Shown one piece after another: positions 1 through 10,947 of a DNA stretch of 64,000 nt. Each line of letters opens with the position of its first letter. The stretch's first letter is position 1. Below the pieces are notes generated by a model. That model saw only the letters and a program-made list of their open reading frames with translations. It searched no databases and had not been told where the DNA came from. This DNA is from Tieghemostelium lacteum (Eukaryota; Evosea; Eumycetozoa; Dictyosteliales; Raperosteliaceae): NCBI GenBank assembly GCA_001606155.1, contig LODT01000035.1, positions 1,472,113-1,536,112 of the forward strand, read 5' to 3'. The translations under genes and the position numbers were made by a program.

Positions 1-1099
1 GATGAAACATTTTCCGAAACTGGATCCTATGCTAGTGAAATTGATTATTCTGCATATAGAAGAGAGAAACCATCTTCATGTATTATGAAATTTGTAAAAA
101 GTTTAATATTTTTTATTATACTTACTAGTGCTGTTGCTATAATACTTGGATTCACATCTGATAGTATGATATCGAATAGAATTGATGAATTTTTTGAGAA
201 TTTACATGAGTCTGCTTCAGAGGGGAGAGATTTGATAAGATTGATTGTGAATTCATTGGGATCTGCTACTGATGAGAAGTGGAGGGTAAATTCAAAGTTA
301 TTTATGATTCAGATACAATTAAATGGTGCTTTGGAGACTACAGAAAATGCTGATTTAATACAAAATAATTTAAATTCACTTAGAGTGACTCTATTCACCA
401 TGGGTAATATTTTAGCAATTCTTACTTGTGCATGGGCTATATTCAGTATGGTAAATGCCAAAGCATGGTCTTTTCTATTTTTGGCATATTTGAGTATACT
501 ATGTTTGTTAGTTCAATTTTTGGTATTGGGTATACACGTACCTTTATCTGCAACCACAAATGACCTTTGTGATTCTATAGATGATTTTGATAATCCACCA
601 AATTGGATAAAGTCATGGTATCATTGTGAAGATGATACAAAAAATAATATAGGTGCTGAATTGAAATATGTTGAAACTGAAATGTCAAAAATTTTAACAT
701 CACTGAATAGTTATTCTCTAAATTATACACATACAAGATACACATTTTCAAATATCACCGATATTGATTTTCAAAAACTTCGAAATAATGTACCTGTAAA
801 GAAAAGAGTACAATTTGATAACTCTTTTAGTGAAGATACTATAACCATTCTCTCTTCTATTCCCAAACTTAATGATCTCACTTCATGTCGTTACATTAAA
901 AATTATATAACTGATTTGAAATTACATTATTGCCATGATTTAATGTATGTAATATGTAATATACCTAAAATTATACAAAACTAACAATTTTAAATTTAGT
1001 GAAAATATCAATAGGTTAATTATTTCTGGAATTTTAATAGTTGGTGTTTGGATATTTGGTTTTATATTTGCATTAATTTATTCAAAGAAATTCCTATAG
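1..1099 (+). CDS. Multi-pass membrane protein, 5' end outside window
   Basis: The frame is open from base 1, so the start lies outside the window. A soluble N-terminal stretch is followed by a hydrophobic segment (FVKSLIFFIILTSAVAIILG), a polar loop, two adjacent hydrophobic segments around 400-540, a Cys-containing loop and a last membrane helix near the C-terminus. The last helix is on a second exon: the GTATGT donor at 945 and acceptor ending at 999 remove 55 bp, and the stop is at 1097-1099. Without this intron the frame ends early at 984. The layout (TM, loop, TM-TM, Cys loop, TM) recalls five-helix families such as tweety or prominin, but I see no diagnostic motif, so no function is assigned. 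Confidence 0.7.
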
Positions 1100-1225
1100 T
1101 GGTAAAAGTAGGGTCTACTTTTGTTCTTTAGATTTCTCTAAATAAACATTTATAATATGATCCAATAATATAGAAAAGAAATCTTTAATACCACCATATG
1201 CTATTTTTTGTTTTGTTATAATTTG

Positions 1226-2235
1226 TTAGTAATTTTTACAGTATTTAATGATTTCTCTATACATACTTGGGAAATAATTAACATCAACAATAGAGAGTTT
1301 TTTACTGACACAATCGATAATGACATCAAAACCGAACAGAGTGAGTGAAAGGTGTTTTTGAAGATCTTTTGAGATTGCAGAAAGGGTTTCTAGAGTTGGT
1401 AATTCAACTAGAGAGGTATCTACATCTTGTTGATCTAGTAATGTTGGTGGTAATGGTTTTTGACTGTCAAAGTAAATAGGTGACTTTTCATCTGTACTCA
1501 GATTTTTTAGTGACTTTCTATAGACTACACTAGTGTAATTACCAATCACAAATGCCTTATAAATGATTGCATTGTGGTTAATGTATTCTTGTACTAGTAC
1601 TGGAAATTGTGATTCTATAGAATGAAGATCCTCTTCTTTAAATAGAATTGACATTAAATGTGATTCCTCTGAACCACATGCTTGTATAGGCTTAACTACA
1701 ATTGGAAATCTAATAGATCTACTCTCTAATAGTGATGTATAGTTATCTAATTTCTTTTCAATTACTACAAAATTAGGTGATTTTACATTTAAATGACTTG
1801 GAAGATCATTTAGTTTCTCTAAAAGTACTGACAATGTTACTCTATCTAATACTGGTATCTGTGATTCTAGTGCATCAACTTGAATCAAATTAGGATATCT
1901 CTCTAATAACTTTTTAATCTGTGATATAGTTTTCTTATTTGACTCTTTCATTTGATTACTTAATTCATCTGTTAATTTATCTACAATAATATCATATGGA
2001 CATTTATCTGATGTATATTCTGTAACTTCCATATCTATTGGAATACATTTAATATTATATTTAGTTCTTAGGATATAAATATTGTTAATGATCAACAATT
2101 CGAATTTTCTAGATCAAAGTCAAAAACTTACTTGCATAATTCTACAAATTGATCCCATTTTAATCTTTCTAATTTTGATTTTGATAAATAATATCCTATA
2201 GTAAAATCATTTGGTAATTTTGATATCAATGTCAT
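1226..2235 (-). CDS. itpk1: Inositol-tetrakisphosphate 1-kinase (ITPK1)
   Basis: This is an inositol 1,3,4-trisphosphate 5/6-kinase / inositol 3,4,5,6-tetrakisphosphate 1-kinase with an ATP-grasp fold, acting in the cytosolic route to higher inositol phosphates. Exon 1 (2132-2235) encodes the family N-terminus (TIGYYLSKSKLERLKWDQF). A GTAAGT donor and an acceptor at 2067-2068 join it to exon 2 (1226-2066), giving 314 residues, the usual family length. Family motifs are VVKPIQACGSEESHLM (nucleotide and inositol binding), VQEYINHNAIIYK, and LFGFDVIID followed by IVDVNYFPS with the Asp and Asn that hold Mg2+. The gene lies 112 bp downstream of the BRCT gene on the same strand. Identification is firm; the exact exon join is inferred from frame and family match. 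Confidence 0.93.
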
Positions 2236-2347
2236 TTTATGATGTGAGATATTTAGGTAAAAAAAAAAAAATTAAATTGAGGTTTATCTGAACCTTTTCA
2301 AATTGAAATTCTATACAAATTACACAAAATAGTGTATTAATTTGAGT

Positions 2348-4270
2348 TTACTTTTTTGGTTGCAAATGCTTACCATTGATTAAATGGTTAATGATTAGTT
2401 TTTGATCAATAGTTATACAATTTGAGTACATGGAGAAACATGTTTTTTCTAATAGAATTTCAAAAGCTGATTTGTTTTGAGTGCAATTTATGAAATAGTG
2501 TGTGATTGGTTTAGTAGTACTCATGACATCAGAAGGTGTATTACATTCAACAATATTAGCTCCACCAGACTTTAATATAAGTGCCCAACTATACCACTGG
2601 TTAATATTCTTAGGTGATGTTGCAATCCAACAATCTTGAAACAGTAGTTTCTGTTTGTTATTTATCGCCATCCTACATTTAAAAGGTGCCATTATCCACA
2701 ATTGTGATAATGACATATCAATATCTGATGTTATCTTTGATTGGTTCCATTCATGTGGTCCCTCAGGTACCAATACTTTCTTCTCAACAACTTCATCTAA
2801 ATAACTAGGTGCCAAAACCCAAACTCCAGCAGCACATGAACACATAAATTTTTCTGATTTAATTGGTGATTTAGATATCAAATGAGTTGTAACTCCTGGC
2901 ATAAATCTATCCTGTAAAATACCCCCAAGATCCTGAATCACCGATAACATTTCATAAAATTTACCTTCCTTTGAAAATCCTGAAAATAGAAAATATGGAG
3001 TACTAGTATCAGATTGAGAATTAGGATGCTCTACTTTTCTAATAATATTACTATTACTATTATTATTACTATTATTACTATTATTAGTCTTTTTATTATT
3101 ATTTAGTATTTGTTCAATATTATTTAGAATTTTAAATATATTTGATAAATCAGAAGTAGTAGATTCTTTAAATTGTTGAAAATCATTTCGCAGTGATTCA
3201 ATTGATTTTTCTAATTTTACAAAGTGCTGTACATTATTATTATTATTAAAGCTATTGATGTTAATAGTGTTACTATCATGGACACTATTTGAAAATATTG
3301 TGTCATTAGCTGTAAGATCAATGATAGAATATGGAGATGATAGAGGTGAATCCATAGTGGTATCTTCTTTTTCTTTTCTTCTTTCCGTTTCTTTTAGTGA
3401 TTGTAATATTCTATCTTTTTCCAATTCCTCTGATGATCTCCTTATATTAGGAAAGTTGAATGAATTACTAGGTGTTTCAAAACTTTGATTTGATTCCATT
3501 TCTTGTCCCCTTCTTGTAGATAGATTAACAATAGGTTGAAAATGACTTATTGGTATAGTCAATTTTAACTTTTTACGATTGGTCGATGATTCAGCTGATA
3601 ATGTTGGTGGTTGTGGTTGTGATGGTTGTGATGGTTGTGGTTCTTTTTCATCACTATCTTCCAAAGCTAATCTTTTCTTTCCAAAATTTAATCTCTGATT
3701 TCTGTTTTTTTCATAAATTTGTTGATACTGTGATTTCCATAGTCTCTCCAAATTACCAATAGTAATCCGATATTTAGAAGACAATGATCTTATAATTTGA
3801 GATATTCCCGATTTAATATTAAAGCAATCCATTATCATGTCAAAATGTCTATCTGAAATGGGATGTATCATCCTACAAGATGACAAATGGTTACGTGAGT
3901 AATTTGCTAAATTATACTTTTTATATTCTACACCAGGTATATTTACATCTCCAACACTGACAATTACATTCTTCATCTCTAGTACCGGTATAGATAACAA
4001 TGTTGCTTTAATATAAGGTTTTTCATAGCCTGTAATTTCAGCAATCGTTGTGAGATGAGGTTCCTCTGATAGATATTTTAAATCTTGGTAGAGTAAATCT
4101 GTATGCTTGTCATAGATTGACAAAAAGTAAAATGGTATCAGAAAATTGGCTTTAACCAATATCTGTTCTGGTGGATATTTTAGAGTCAATTCAGTCAATT
4201 CAATATTCAATCTACTTATTATATTTAAATTTAGATTGACTACACTTGATGTTTTTGTTAAATGTGACAT
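2348..4270 (-). CDS. Tandem BRCT-domain protein
   Basis: A single-exon protein of 640 residues. The N-terminal ~190 residues form a helical region I do not recognise. A long low-complexity linker (Ser, Pro, Gln and Asn runs) with a KKRLALEDSDEKE-like basic/acidic patch follows. The C-terminal ~220 residues read as two BRCT repeats: the first begins with YFLFSGFSKEG and has a GG turn (QDLGGILQ) and an aromatic near its end (GVWVLAPSYLDE); the second includes LLFQDCWIATSP and LKSGGANIVE. Tandem BRCT pairs bind phosphoserine peptides in DNA-damage signalling. The neighbour 100 bp away, reading outward, encodes an MRNIP homologue, which agrees with a DNA-repair role. I cannot say which BRCT protein this corresponds to in other eukaryotes. 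Confidence 0.8.
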   Translation of the reverse strand: MSHLTKTSSVVNLNLNIISRLNIELTELTLKYPPEQILVKANFLIPFYFLSIYDKHTDLLYQDLKYLSEEPHLTTIAEITGYEKPYIKATLLSIPVLEMKNVIVSVGDVNIPGVEYKKYNLANYSRNHLSSCRMIHPISDRHFDMIMDCFNIKSGISQIIRSLSSKYRITIGNLERLWKSQYQQIYEKNRNQRLNFGKKRLALEDSDEKEPQPSQPSQPQPPTLSAESSTNRKKLKLTIPISHFQPIVNLSTRRGQEMESNQSFETPSNSFNFPNIRRSSEELEKDRILQSLKETERRKEKEDTTMDSPLSSPYSIIDLTANDTIFSNSVHDSNTININSFNNNNNVQHFVKLEKSIESLRNDFQQFKESTTSDLSNIFKILNNIEQILNNNKKTNNSNNSNNNSNSNIIRKVEHPNSQSDTSTPYFLFSGFSKEGKFYEMLSVIQDLGGILQDRFMPGVTTHLISKSPIKSEKFMCSCAAGVWVLAPSYLDEVVEKKVLVPEGPHEWNQSKITSDIDMSLSQLWIMAPFKCRMAINNKQKLLFQDCWIATSPKNINQWYSWALILKSGGANIVECNTPSDVMSTTKPITHYFINCTQNKSAFEILLEKTCFSMYSNCITIDQKLIINHLINGKHLQPKK

Positions 4271-4370
4271 TAACTGTTGATGCTGAGAGCAGAAGTCTAA
4301 TGTTTTTACACAAAAAAACTAAATTATTTTTCAAATTACCCCACAACCTCCACATTTCAGATACTAAAAT

Positions 4371-5366
4371 ATGGTGGAATATATATGTATTCAATGTTAT
4401 GCATGTTCAATGTTTCAGTCTAAACAAAAAGCAAAAGTTAATACATTTCAATGTAAAGTATGTGGAGAGAAACAATCTATAAGGAAAATCTATGCAATTA
4501 GTTATACACCTAAAGATGTTAGAACAATAGTACAACAATACAATGAAAAGAGAATAAAAGGTGAATTAGAACCTGTAAAAGAACCTGTACAAAATCAGCA
4601 ACAAGAAGATGACGAAGAAGAATATGAATTTGATAATATTGATGAAGTTGAAGAAAAAACACCTAAAATTAATAAATGGGATTTATTCACTGATAATGAT
4701 AACTCAAATGAAAAAGATATTGATGAGAATTATAATATCAAAAATAATACAGTAAATGATGATAAATTCGTTACTTCTTTAGCAGATAATCCTAAAAAAA
4801 GAGGTAGATCAACATCAAATTATAAAAATAAAGTAAATCCAAAGAATATAGATTCAACTGTAACTTCTTCAAAATCAACTTTAAAGCAAACAAATATTAA
4901 ACCAACAACCTCAAATCCAACCTCAAATCCAACACCTTCAAATGTAAATTTAAAACCAACCATTAATAATAGCTATACACAACCAAAACCAATCAATAAT
5001 ACAACTAAATTAAAACTAAATTTACCTTCAAATAAAACAACGATACAAGTACAGCAACAAAATCAAGCTCAATCAAAATCTAGTAATTCTAACGAAGATA
5101 ATAGTAATATAGATAAACCAACCAAAAATACAAATATTCAACAAAAACAACAACAAAATGAAAAAGTACAATCAAAATGGAGTAATTTTATAGAAGAAAG
5201 TGATGATAAGGATGATAGTGATGATAGTGATGATGGATATGGTTATAGTAATACTACAAAATCTGATAAAAAGAGGTTTAAAGAGGATTCAAATTATATA
5301 TTTTCAACAAGTTCATCTGATGATAGATATGTTACTTTAAATAGTAATGATGATGATGGATATTAA
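4371..5366 (+). CDS. mrnip: MRN complex-interacting protein homologue (MRNIP family)
   Basis: A 331-residue protein whose first ~60 residues match the MRNIP/UPF0544 family. Two Cys pairs form a small zinc-ribbon-like unit: CIQCYACSMFQ and, about 20 residues later, FQCKVCGEKQS. They are followed by the family block IRKIYA and, further on, RTIVQQYNEKR. The rest is low-complexity, acidic and Asn/Gln/Thr-rich, with a C-terminal Asp/Ser run. In animals MRNIP binds MRE11-RAD50-NBS1 and promotes ATM signalling. It is transcribed away from the BRCT gene across a shared 100-bp gap. The Cys motifs identify the family clearly; the tail would not align with animal proteins. Confidence 0.85.
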   Translation: MVEYICIQCYACSMFQSKQKAKVNTFQCKVCGEKQSIRKIYAISYTPKDVRTIVQQYNEKRIKGELEPVKEPVQNQQQEDDEEEYEFDNIDEVEEKTPKINKWDLFTDNDNSNEKDIDENYNIKNNTVNDDKFVTSLADNPKKRGRSTSNYKNKVNPKNIDSTVTSSKSTLKQTNIKPTTSNPTSNPTPSNVNLKPTINNSYTQPKPINNTTKLKLNLPSNKTTIQVQQQNQAQSKSSNSNEDNSNIDKPTKNTNIQQKQQQNEKVQSKWSNFIEESDDKDDSDDSDDGYGYSNTTKSDKKRFKEDSNYIFSTSSSDDRYVTLNSNDDDGY

Positions 5367-5411
5367 ATATGAGATATAATATGTGATGATATATATTTAT
5401 TAATAAATAGT

Positions 5412-7435
5412 TTATATATCACTAATTTCATCCTGAATATCAAATTCTTTTTTAATATTCTCTAAATGTTGATCTACTTTTTGTTGATCATGTTTCTCTT
5501 TATCAAAGAGAACTACAACATCTCCACTATCAAAATCTGGAACTTCTATTGTATCTTTTAGATCGTTTTGGTCTAGACTATTGTCATCATTGTTGAGTTC
5601 TTCTTCTTCAGCATCTAGATCATCATTCTCTGGAATTGGAGCATTTAGAGTTGTTGGTAGATACCTTGATGTAATGATAGGTATCAAACACATGATTGCC
5701 ATAATTATGAATACCAAGAATTGATTTAATGGGAAAGGTTTACCACTCGTCAGTGACCATGCTAGAGTTACACTAGCAAGAGTAGGTGCAACAGCTCTAC
5801 TCAATGCAACTAGTGATTGACCAAGACCATTGGCTTGACCTTTGAGTTTGGAAGTTGCAGAATTGTTGATTAGTGTCATAACAGGTGTAAACACGAATTG
5901 TCCTGCAAATTGTCTGATGAGAACTACGATAATCAAAAGTATCCAAAATAGAATTTCTTGAAGAATATGTGTACTAGCTTCACCAGGTTGTACAGCAATT
6001 AAAGATAAAACAGGATACAATATAAAATCAATTGCAGAGAGAACATTACCAAAACAGAAAACCTTAATAATTCCATATTTCTTAACAGTGGGTTTAATGA
6101 TGAACAATTGAATGAAAATTACAATTAAACCACCAGCTGCACCACAAGCTCCTATTTGTCTACTTGTAAAACTAAGGCCACCATGTTTAATAGGTGCCAA
6201 AGCCCAAATAGGCCATGCCTCATCATGCATTGTATAATAGAATCCTACAACCATATACAATAACGATGTTGCCAAAATCAACTTATTCTTAAACACATTA
6301 TCATGATTATGTTTTTTCATAGGAGGAGGAGATAAATTAGCTGTTGATACTGATGTTGTTGTTGTTGTTGTTACTGTTTGTTCTTTTAATTTCGAGTAAT
6401 CACCACCACTCGAATTTTTAAAAATTATATTCTTTAATGACATTGTAAACCTCTTTAAAATATTTGAAGAGGGTTCCTCTGTCATTAATTCAATTTGATG
6501 AAAATCGTTTTCATTTATATCAGAATCTGATAAAGTACTATTAGAAAGTGTTGGTGAACCTCTTAGTGTTGGTGGTGTATCTGAACCAACAATTATATTA
6601 CTACTACTAGCATTATTATTTATACTATTATTACTATGTATATTTGATAAATCTTCTAAAGGTACTGAATTATGTCTTCTAAGTGTTTCGTTCATAAAGA
6701 AATAGGTAAATATAATACCTAATGATGTAAGTGTACCAATTATCAAATTTGGTAATAAAAATGGATAATTTATAAATAATGTTGAATGTTCGAATAAAAT
6801 CGGCAGATTTGTTGCTGGATATATAAATAATCCACCTATTAAAGGCCCAACAATTGATCCAAAACCCCATGTCTATATATATATATGATTATATTAAAAT
6901 CATTGAATCGCTTTTTCGTAAAATATATCTATAAATTACATACCATACCAATCCAACCAAAAGCTTCAATTTGATTATGTTTATTCGTACATTCACCAAT
7001 ATAGGTTTTAATAACACCAATATTACCATTTAAAATACCATTTAGTGAACGTGTAAATATAAGAGTTGGAAGATTACCACTTATACCTATGGATAGAGTG
7101 GAAATGAGTGATCCTAAACTACCAATTAATAGAATAGGTTTTCTACCAAACTTATCTGACATGTATCCCCAAAAGAAAGAAGAAACAAATTGAGCTAAAC
7201 TAAAAGAACTTGCAATAAAACCACTATAGTATCCAACATTTTCCTCATTTGAAATGTGAAAATGAACAACCATGAATCCAACATAGGTAAAGAATGATGT
7301 TGTATTAATAGCCTCACAAACTAGTAATATATAAGCACCAATTAACTTTCTCCATGGAAGTTTTGATAACTCTCTTTCTTCGGCACTTATACCATCTCCA
7401 CCTCCTTTTGTATTCAAATCAATAATTTCAACCAT
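5412..7435 (-). CDS. Major facilitator superfamily transporter (ZIFL-like)
   Basis: A 650-residue membrane transporter in two exons: 6944-7435 (first four or so helices) and 5412-6872, joined by a GTATGT donor at 6943 and an acceptor at 6873-6874. The MFS motif between helices 2 and 3 is intact (GYMSDKFGRKPILLIG), and the helix-4 region reads FTRSLNGILNGNIGVIKTYIGE. This resembles the fungal/plant zinc-induced-facilitator-like branch, but the substrate cannot be read. The central cytoplasmic loop is enlarged to about 120 residues with Asn, Ser and Thr runs, and the C-terminal tail is highly acidic. The first frame of exon 2 lacks an ATG because it continues from exon 1. The 3' end meets that of the MRNIP gene with a 45-bp gap. 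Confidence 0.88.
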
Positions 7436-7726
7436 CTTAATCTTAAAACTCTATAAAAAATTTAAATTTGTCTTTTACTCTAACTTTCCAATCTTAGGAG
7501 ATCATTCATGCAAGTTTCCCTATACTAGTAGTAATCTGATAATTTTAAAAAAATATACCTTCTAGAAGAAAATTTTAAAAACCAAAAAAAATAAAAAACC
7601 AACAACACACATATGTGGCTGGGGGGATTTTTGGGAAACTTTAAAATATCTTGATTTCTTTTGGAGAAATTTACAAAAAAATTTTAATATATCTCATTTA
7701 AGATGGTAATGAGCCAAACCGTAAGT

Positions 7727-10027
7727 TTATTTTGATTTATTGGTATAATGTTGATTGATTGATGATTCAATTAATTTGACATAGGATGGATTCATATGAG
7801 TACCATCGAGAGCATAGATTTGGTTGAAATCTTTACTGTCGTTAATGAGTAGATCTTCAAAGAAATCCAAGTAGACTAGTTGTGGTTCTTTGGAGAGTTT
7901 CTCTTTGAGTATAGAATTGAAGGTTTTTACTAGGAATCTAGTTTCGTTTAGTGTTGGTACTACAGGATGAATATAACATTGATATTGATACTTTTTAATG
8001 AGATCTTTGAGTGCTTTGATATAGATATCAATAGTAACTCCCATACCTTCTTCAATGGATGCATAACGACATTTCTCAACTGAGATTAGGATACCTTCAC
8101 GACAATCAATCTCACCAAATAGGAATACAATTTCACTGCCTTTTGGTGCTTTGGTAGTTACATTGTAGAAATTGAGTTTTGGGAAGAATCTAGATTCTGG
8201 TCTGAGATGCCACATTTTCAAACCTGTTGTAAGAAGGGGGTGGAAAAGTCTCTTTTCTCCATTGACTTCTATAGGAGTCCAAGAAGCAGTCATGGAATGA
8301 CTGTCACCTGCAATGTAAATAGGACGATAGTTTGGTAGAGGAAGTGTCTTGTGAACCATTAGATTACTTATACAACAAAAGTAAGCTTGTTCATTACGAA
8401 TAACAGTCAAATGAAGATCTTTATCAGCTCTTGTGACTTCAAGTAGCTTGACAAGTTCTGGAAGAGGTTCGAGTATACCCAAAACATAAAGAATCTTAAT
8501 GATAGTATACCACATGGACAACATGTCAAGTTCCTCTTTTCCATAGGGTTTGGCATCCTTGTCCAGAGGTTTATCAATTTTAAGAATATCTGAACCTACT
8601 GCAACTGGACCTGTCTCTGGCATTGGTAATTTCCATGAAATGGCCTCGGATATAGTTTGGACAGTTTCTGATTTTATATATTTATTGAGAATCTGAGTTA
8701 CCATACCGTTGGTAAGTGTGGTTTGTGATATACCTCTAGGTCTATTGTTTTTCAAGTAGAGGAAACACTCAGATAATGCTTCTTCATATTTGTTACAGAC
8801 CTCAAGGTTATGAATGAGTGCTAGTGAATAGGAGGTTGTAAAGGTATCGGTTCTAGCAGCTTTTCTAAGTAAATCAGTTGCCTCTTCAACAGCACCAAAT
8901 TCCTTAATCATGTTACTTATATAAGCCAAAAGTGGAATAGTTTGAGCATTACTTGCAAATTGGTTAATTATAAAACTACTTCCTTTATCTTTTACCAAGT
9001 CAGTCAATTTAATCTGTGCCCACTCTTTTTCTTTTTTATAGATTTTTTCAAAACCTTTTTTTGAGGTAACGTGGGTGAGAATCTTCAAGAGAACATTTAG
9101 AGCATCGGCCTCTTGTGATCTATCCAATAGAACATGAGCAAATCCTTGTAATCCTAGAATATTACTTTCATCACGATGAGCAATCTCATTTAGTATATCA
9201 CAACCTTTCTGTTGTTTACGTGCAATACCGGTTTGATATAACATTCTACCATAGATTGCCTTGGTATTGTCATAGTCTTTCATTGAACTATTCATCAAAA
9301 TCAAAGCTCTCTTATATGCTTTAGCAGCATCTCTAAACTCCTTCTGCAAACCACTCAATTTACCATAAAGTATCTGAAATTGGTATTCCTTAGGATACAC
9401 CTTCAAACCCTTCTCAATAAATTTAGTAGACATTTCAAATTTGTTTGCTTGCATGTAGATTTGTGATAACCTAATCAATGAATTTTTCTCTTCAGGATAC
9501 ATCTCCAATACTTGATTATAAATCTCCACACACTTCTTATAAGATTCTTTTTCAAATCCAATTTCAGCATTTTCCAAAAGTGATTCGATAACACTCTTAA
9601 ATCTACTATCACAACCTTCAACTACAATCTTTGGTTTAACAGCGGCACCAGCAGCTACCTTCTTTGTAGAAGCTACAACAGCAGTAGTCTCAGCATCAGG
9701 AACTGGTACATTTGCATTCTTTACAACAAATGCATCATCAAGATTCTTAAATGACTTTACAATACTATTACTCTCTGCAATAACCTTATTCTTTGAGTCT
9801 TTAATATCTATACAATTACTTGTAAATTCATTTGCATTACCATGAACTTTTTTATACTCTTTAATAAAGTGCTATTATGCTTATTGTTAGTATTTATATT
9901 CAATATTGATGATCAAATTTAAACCTACTAATTTTAAATCTTTGATTGTTTGTATTGTTGATTTATCATCATGTTGAACAATCAATGTAAACTCTGGTTC
10001 TTTTTCAAAATTAACATAAAACTTCAT
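7727..10027 (-). CDS. TPR-repeat protein with C-terminal SGNH-hydrolase-like domain
   Basis: A 747-residue protein in two exons: 9929-10027 (MKFYVNFEKEPEFTLIV...) and 7727-9871, joined in phase 0 by a GTAGGT donor. The N-terminal ~45 residues look like a small ubiquitin-like strand-helix unit. An Ala-rich linker follows, then several tetratricopeptide repeats (for example KSYKKCVEIYNQVLEMYP and IEKGLKVYPKEYQ). The last ~200 residues carry SGNH-like blocks: GDSHS at about residue 553, FLFGEIDC, and DGTHMNPSYVKL near the end, suggesting a Ser-Asp-His esterase-type or degenerate binding domain. No signal peptide is seen, so the protein is probably cytosolic. Substrate and partner are unknown. 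Confidence 0.82.
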
Positions 10028-10947
10028 GGTTTAGCTTCTAATGAATGGTGTGCACAAAAAAAAAAAAAAACAAAATCTAAATTTGAGACATAACTTAGAA
10101 ATATAAATTAAATTTCATTGAAAACTTGAAAAGTTTTAGATTTTACAAAATCTATTTTATATAAATCAGTTCTATTTTTTGAAATTTCAATTATTCAATT
10201 AATTTCTTTTTTAATATAAAATAAACTATTAAAAATCATATGATAAAGATTCGTATTAAAAATATCTGGAAATCTAAGTCCAATCTATGAATTTTTTTTT
10301 TTTTTTTTTTTTATTTTTATTTAGACATTTTAGTAAAGGGTAATAATTGTGCCACTGCCATTCACAGTAAATAATTTTTAGTTAAAATTTGACAAATTAT
10401 ATCAGTTAATAAAAGTAGTTGAATAATTCACCCATCCCCACTTCTTTCACACCCCACACACTCAAAAAAACACTACTTCATTTGAATAATATCGCAAATC
10501 AAACAACAACAATAACACATCAAACACGATATTTGAAATTAAACAATTATTAATATCACTGAGTTAAAGAGTAGATAACTATATATAAAAAAACAATTTA
10601 TCATACCATCACAATTACTCCAGTTATTATACCCCCTCTCTCTCCCCATCAGTTTATACATATATATCAAAACAAAAAAATAACAATAACAACAACAGCA
10701 GCAACAACAAAGTCATCAATCACAAAAAAAAATCCAAATATTTGTAGTTATAAATAATATCGCCTTCTTGATATATTAAAAAAAAAAAAATCAACAAAAG
10801 TAATTTTATTGTAAATAGATTCAATGTATTTCTAGTAATATAAATATTTAGTAAAAATAGTCAACACACCCAACCTATATATATTATATAAAAATAGTAG
10901 TAAAAGTAAATTAGGCTTTATAGTCTATAGTAAATAGTTTTAAAATC
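10028..10947. other. Long promoter/5' leader region between divergent genes
   Basis: 920 bp without a credible reading frame, between the divergent TPR-SGNH and LRR-phosphatase genes. It holds a T20-type homopolymer near 10290-10312, A-runs, CAA/CAG-rich stretches (10681-10712) and pyrimidine-rich patches near 10630. This is probably two promoters plus a long A-rich 5' leader for the phosphatase gene. Confidence 0.6.

Noticed and set aside
3001-3110. ATT/ACT-type trinucleotide repeats as a CRISPR-like or satellite array
   Set aside because: They encode the Asn/Ser runs of the BRCT protein, as do similar tracts in mlh1 and the Arf-GEF gene.
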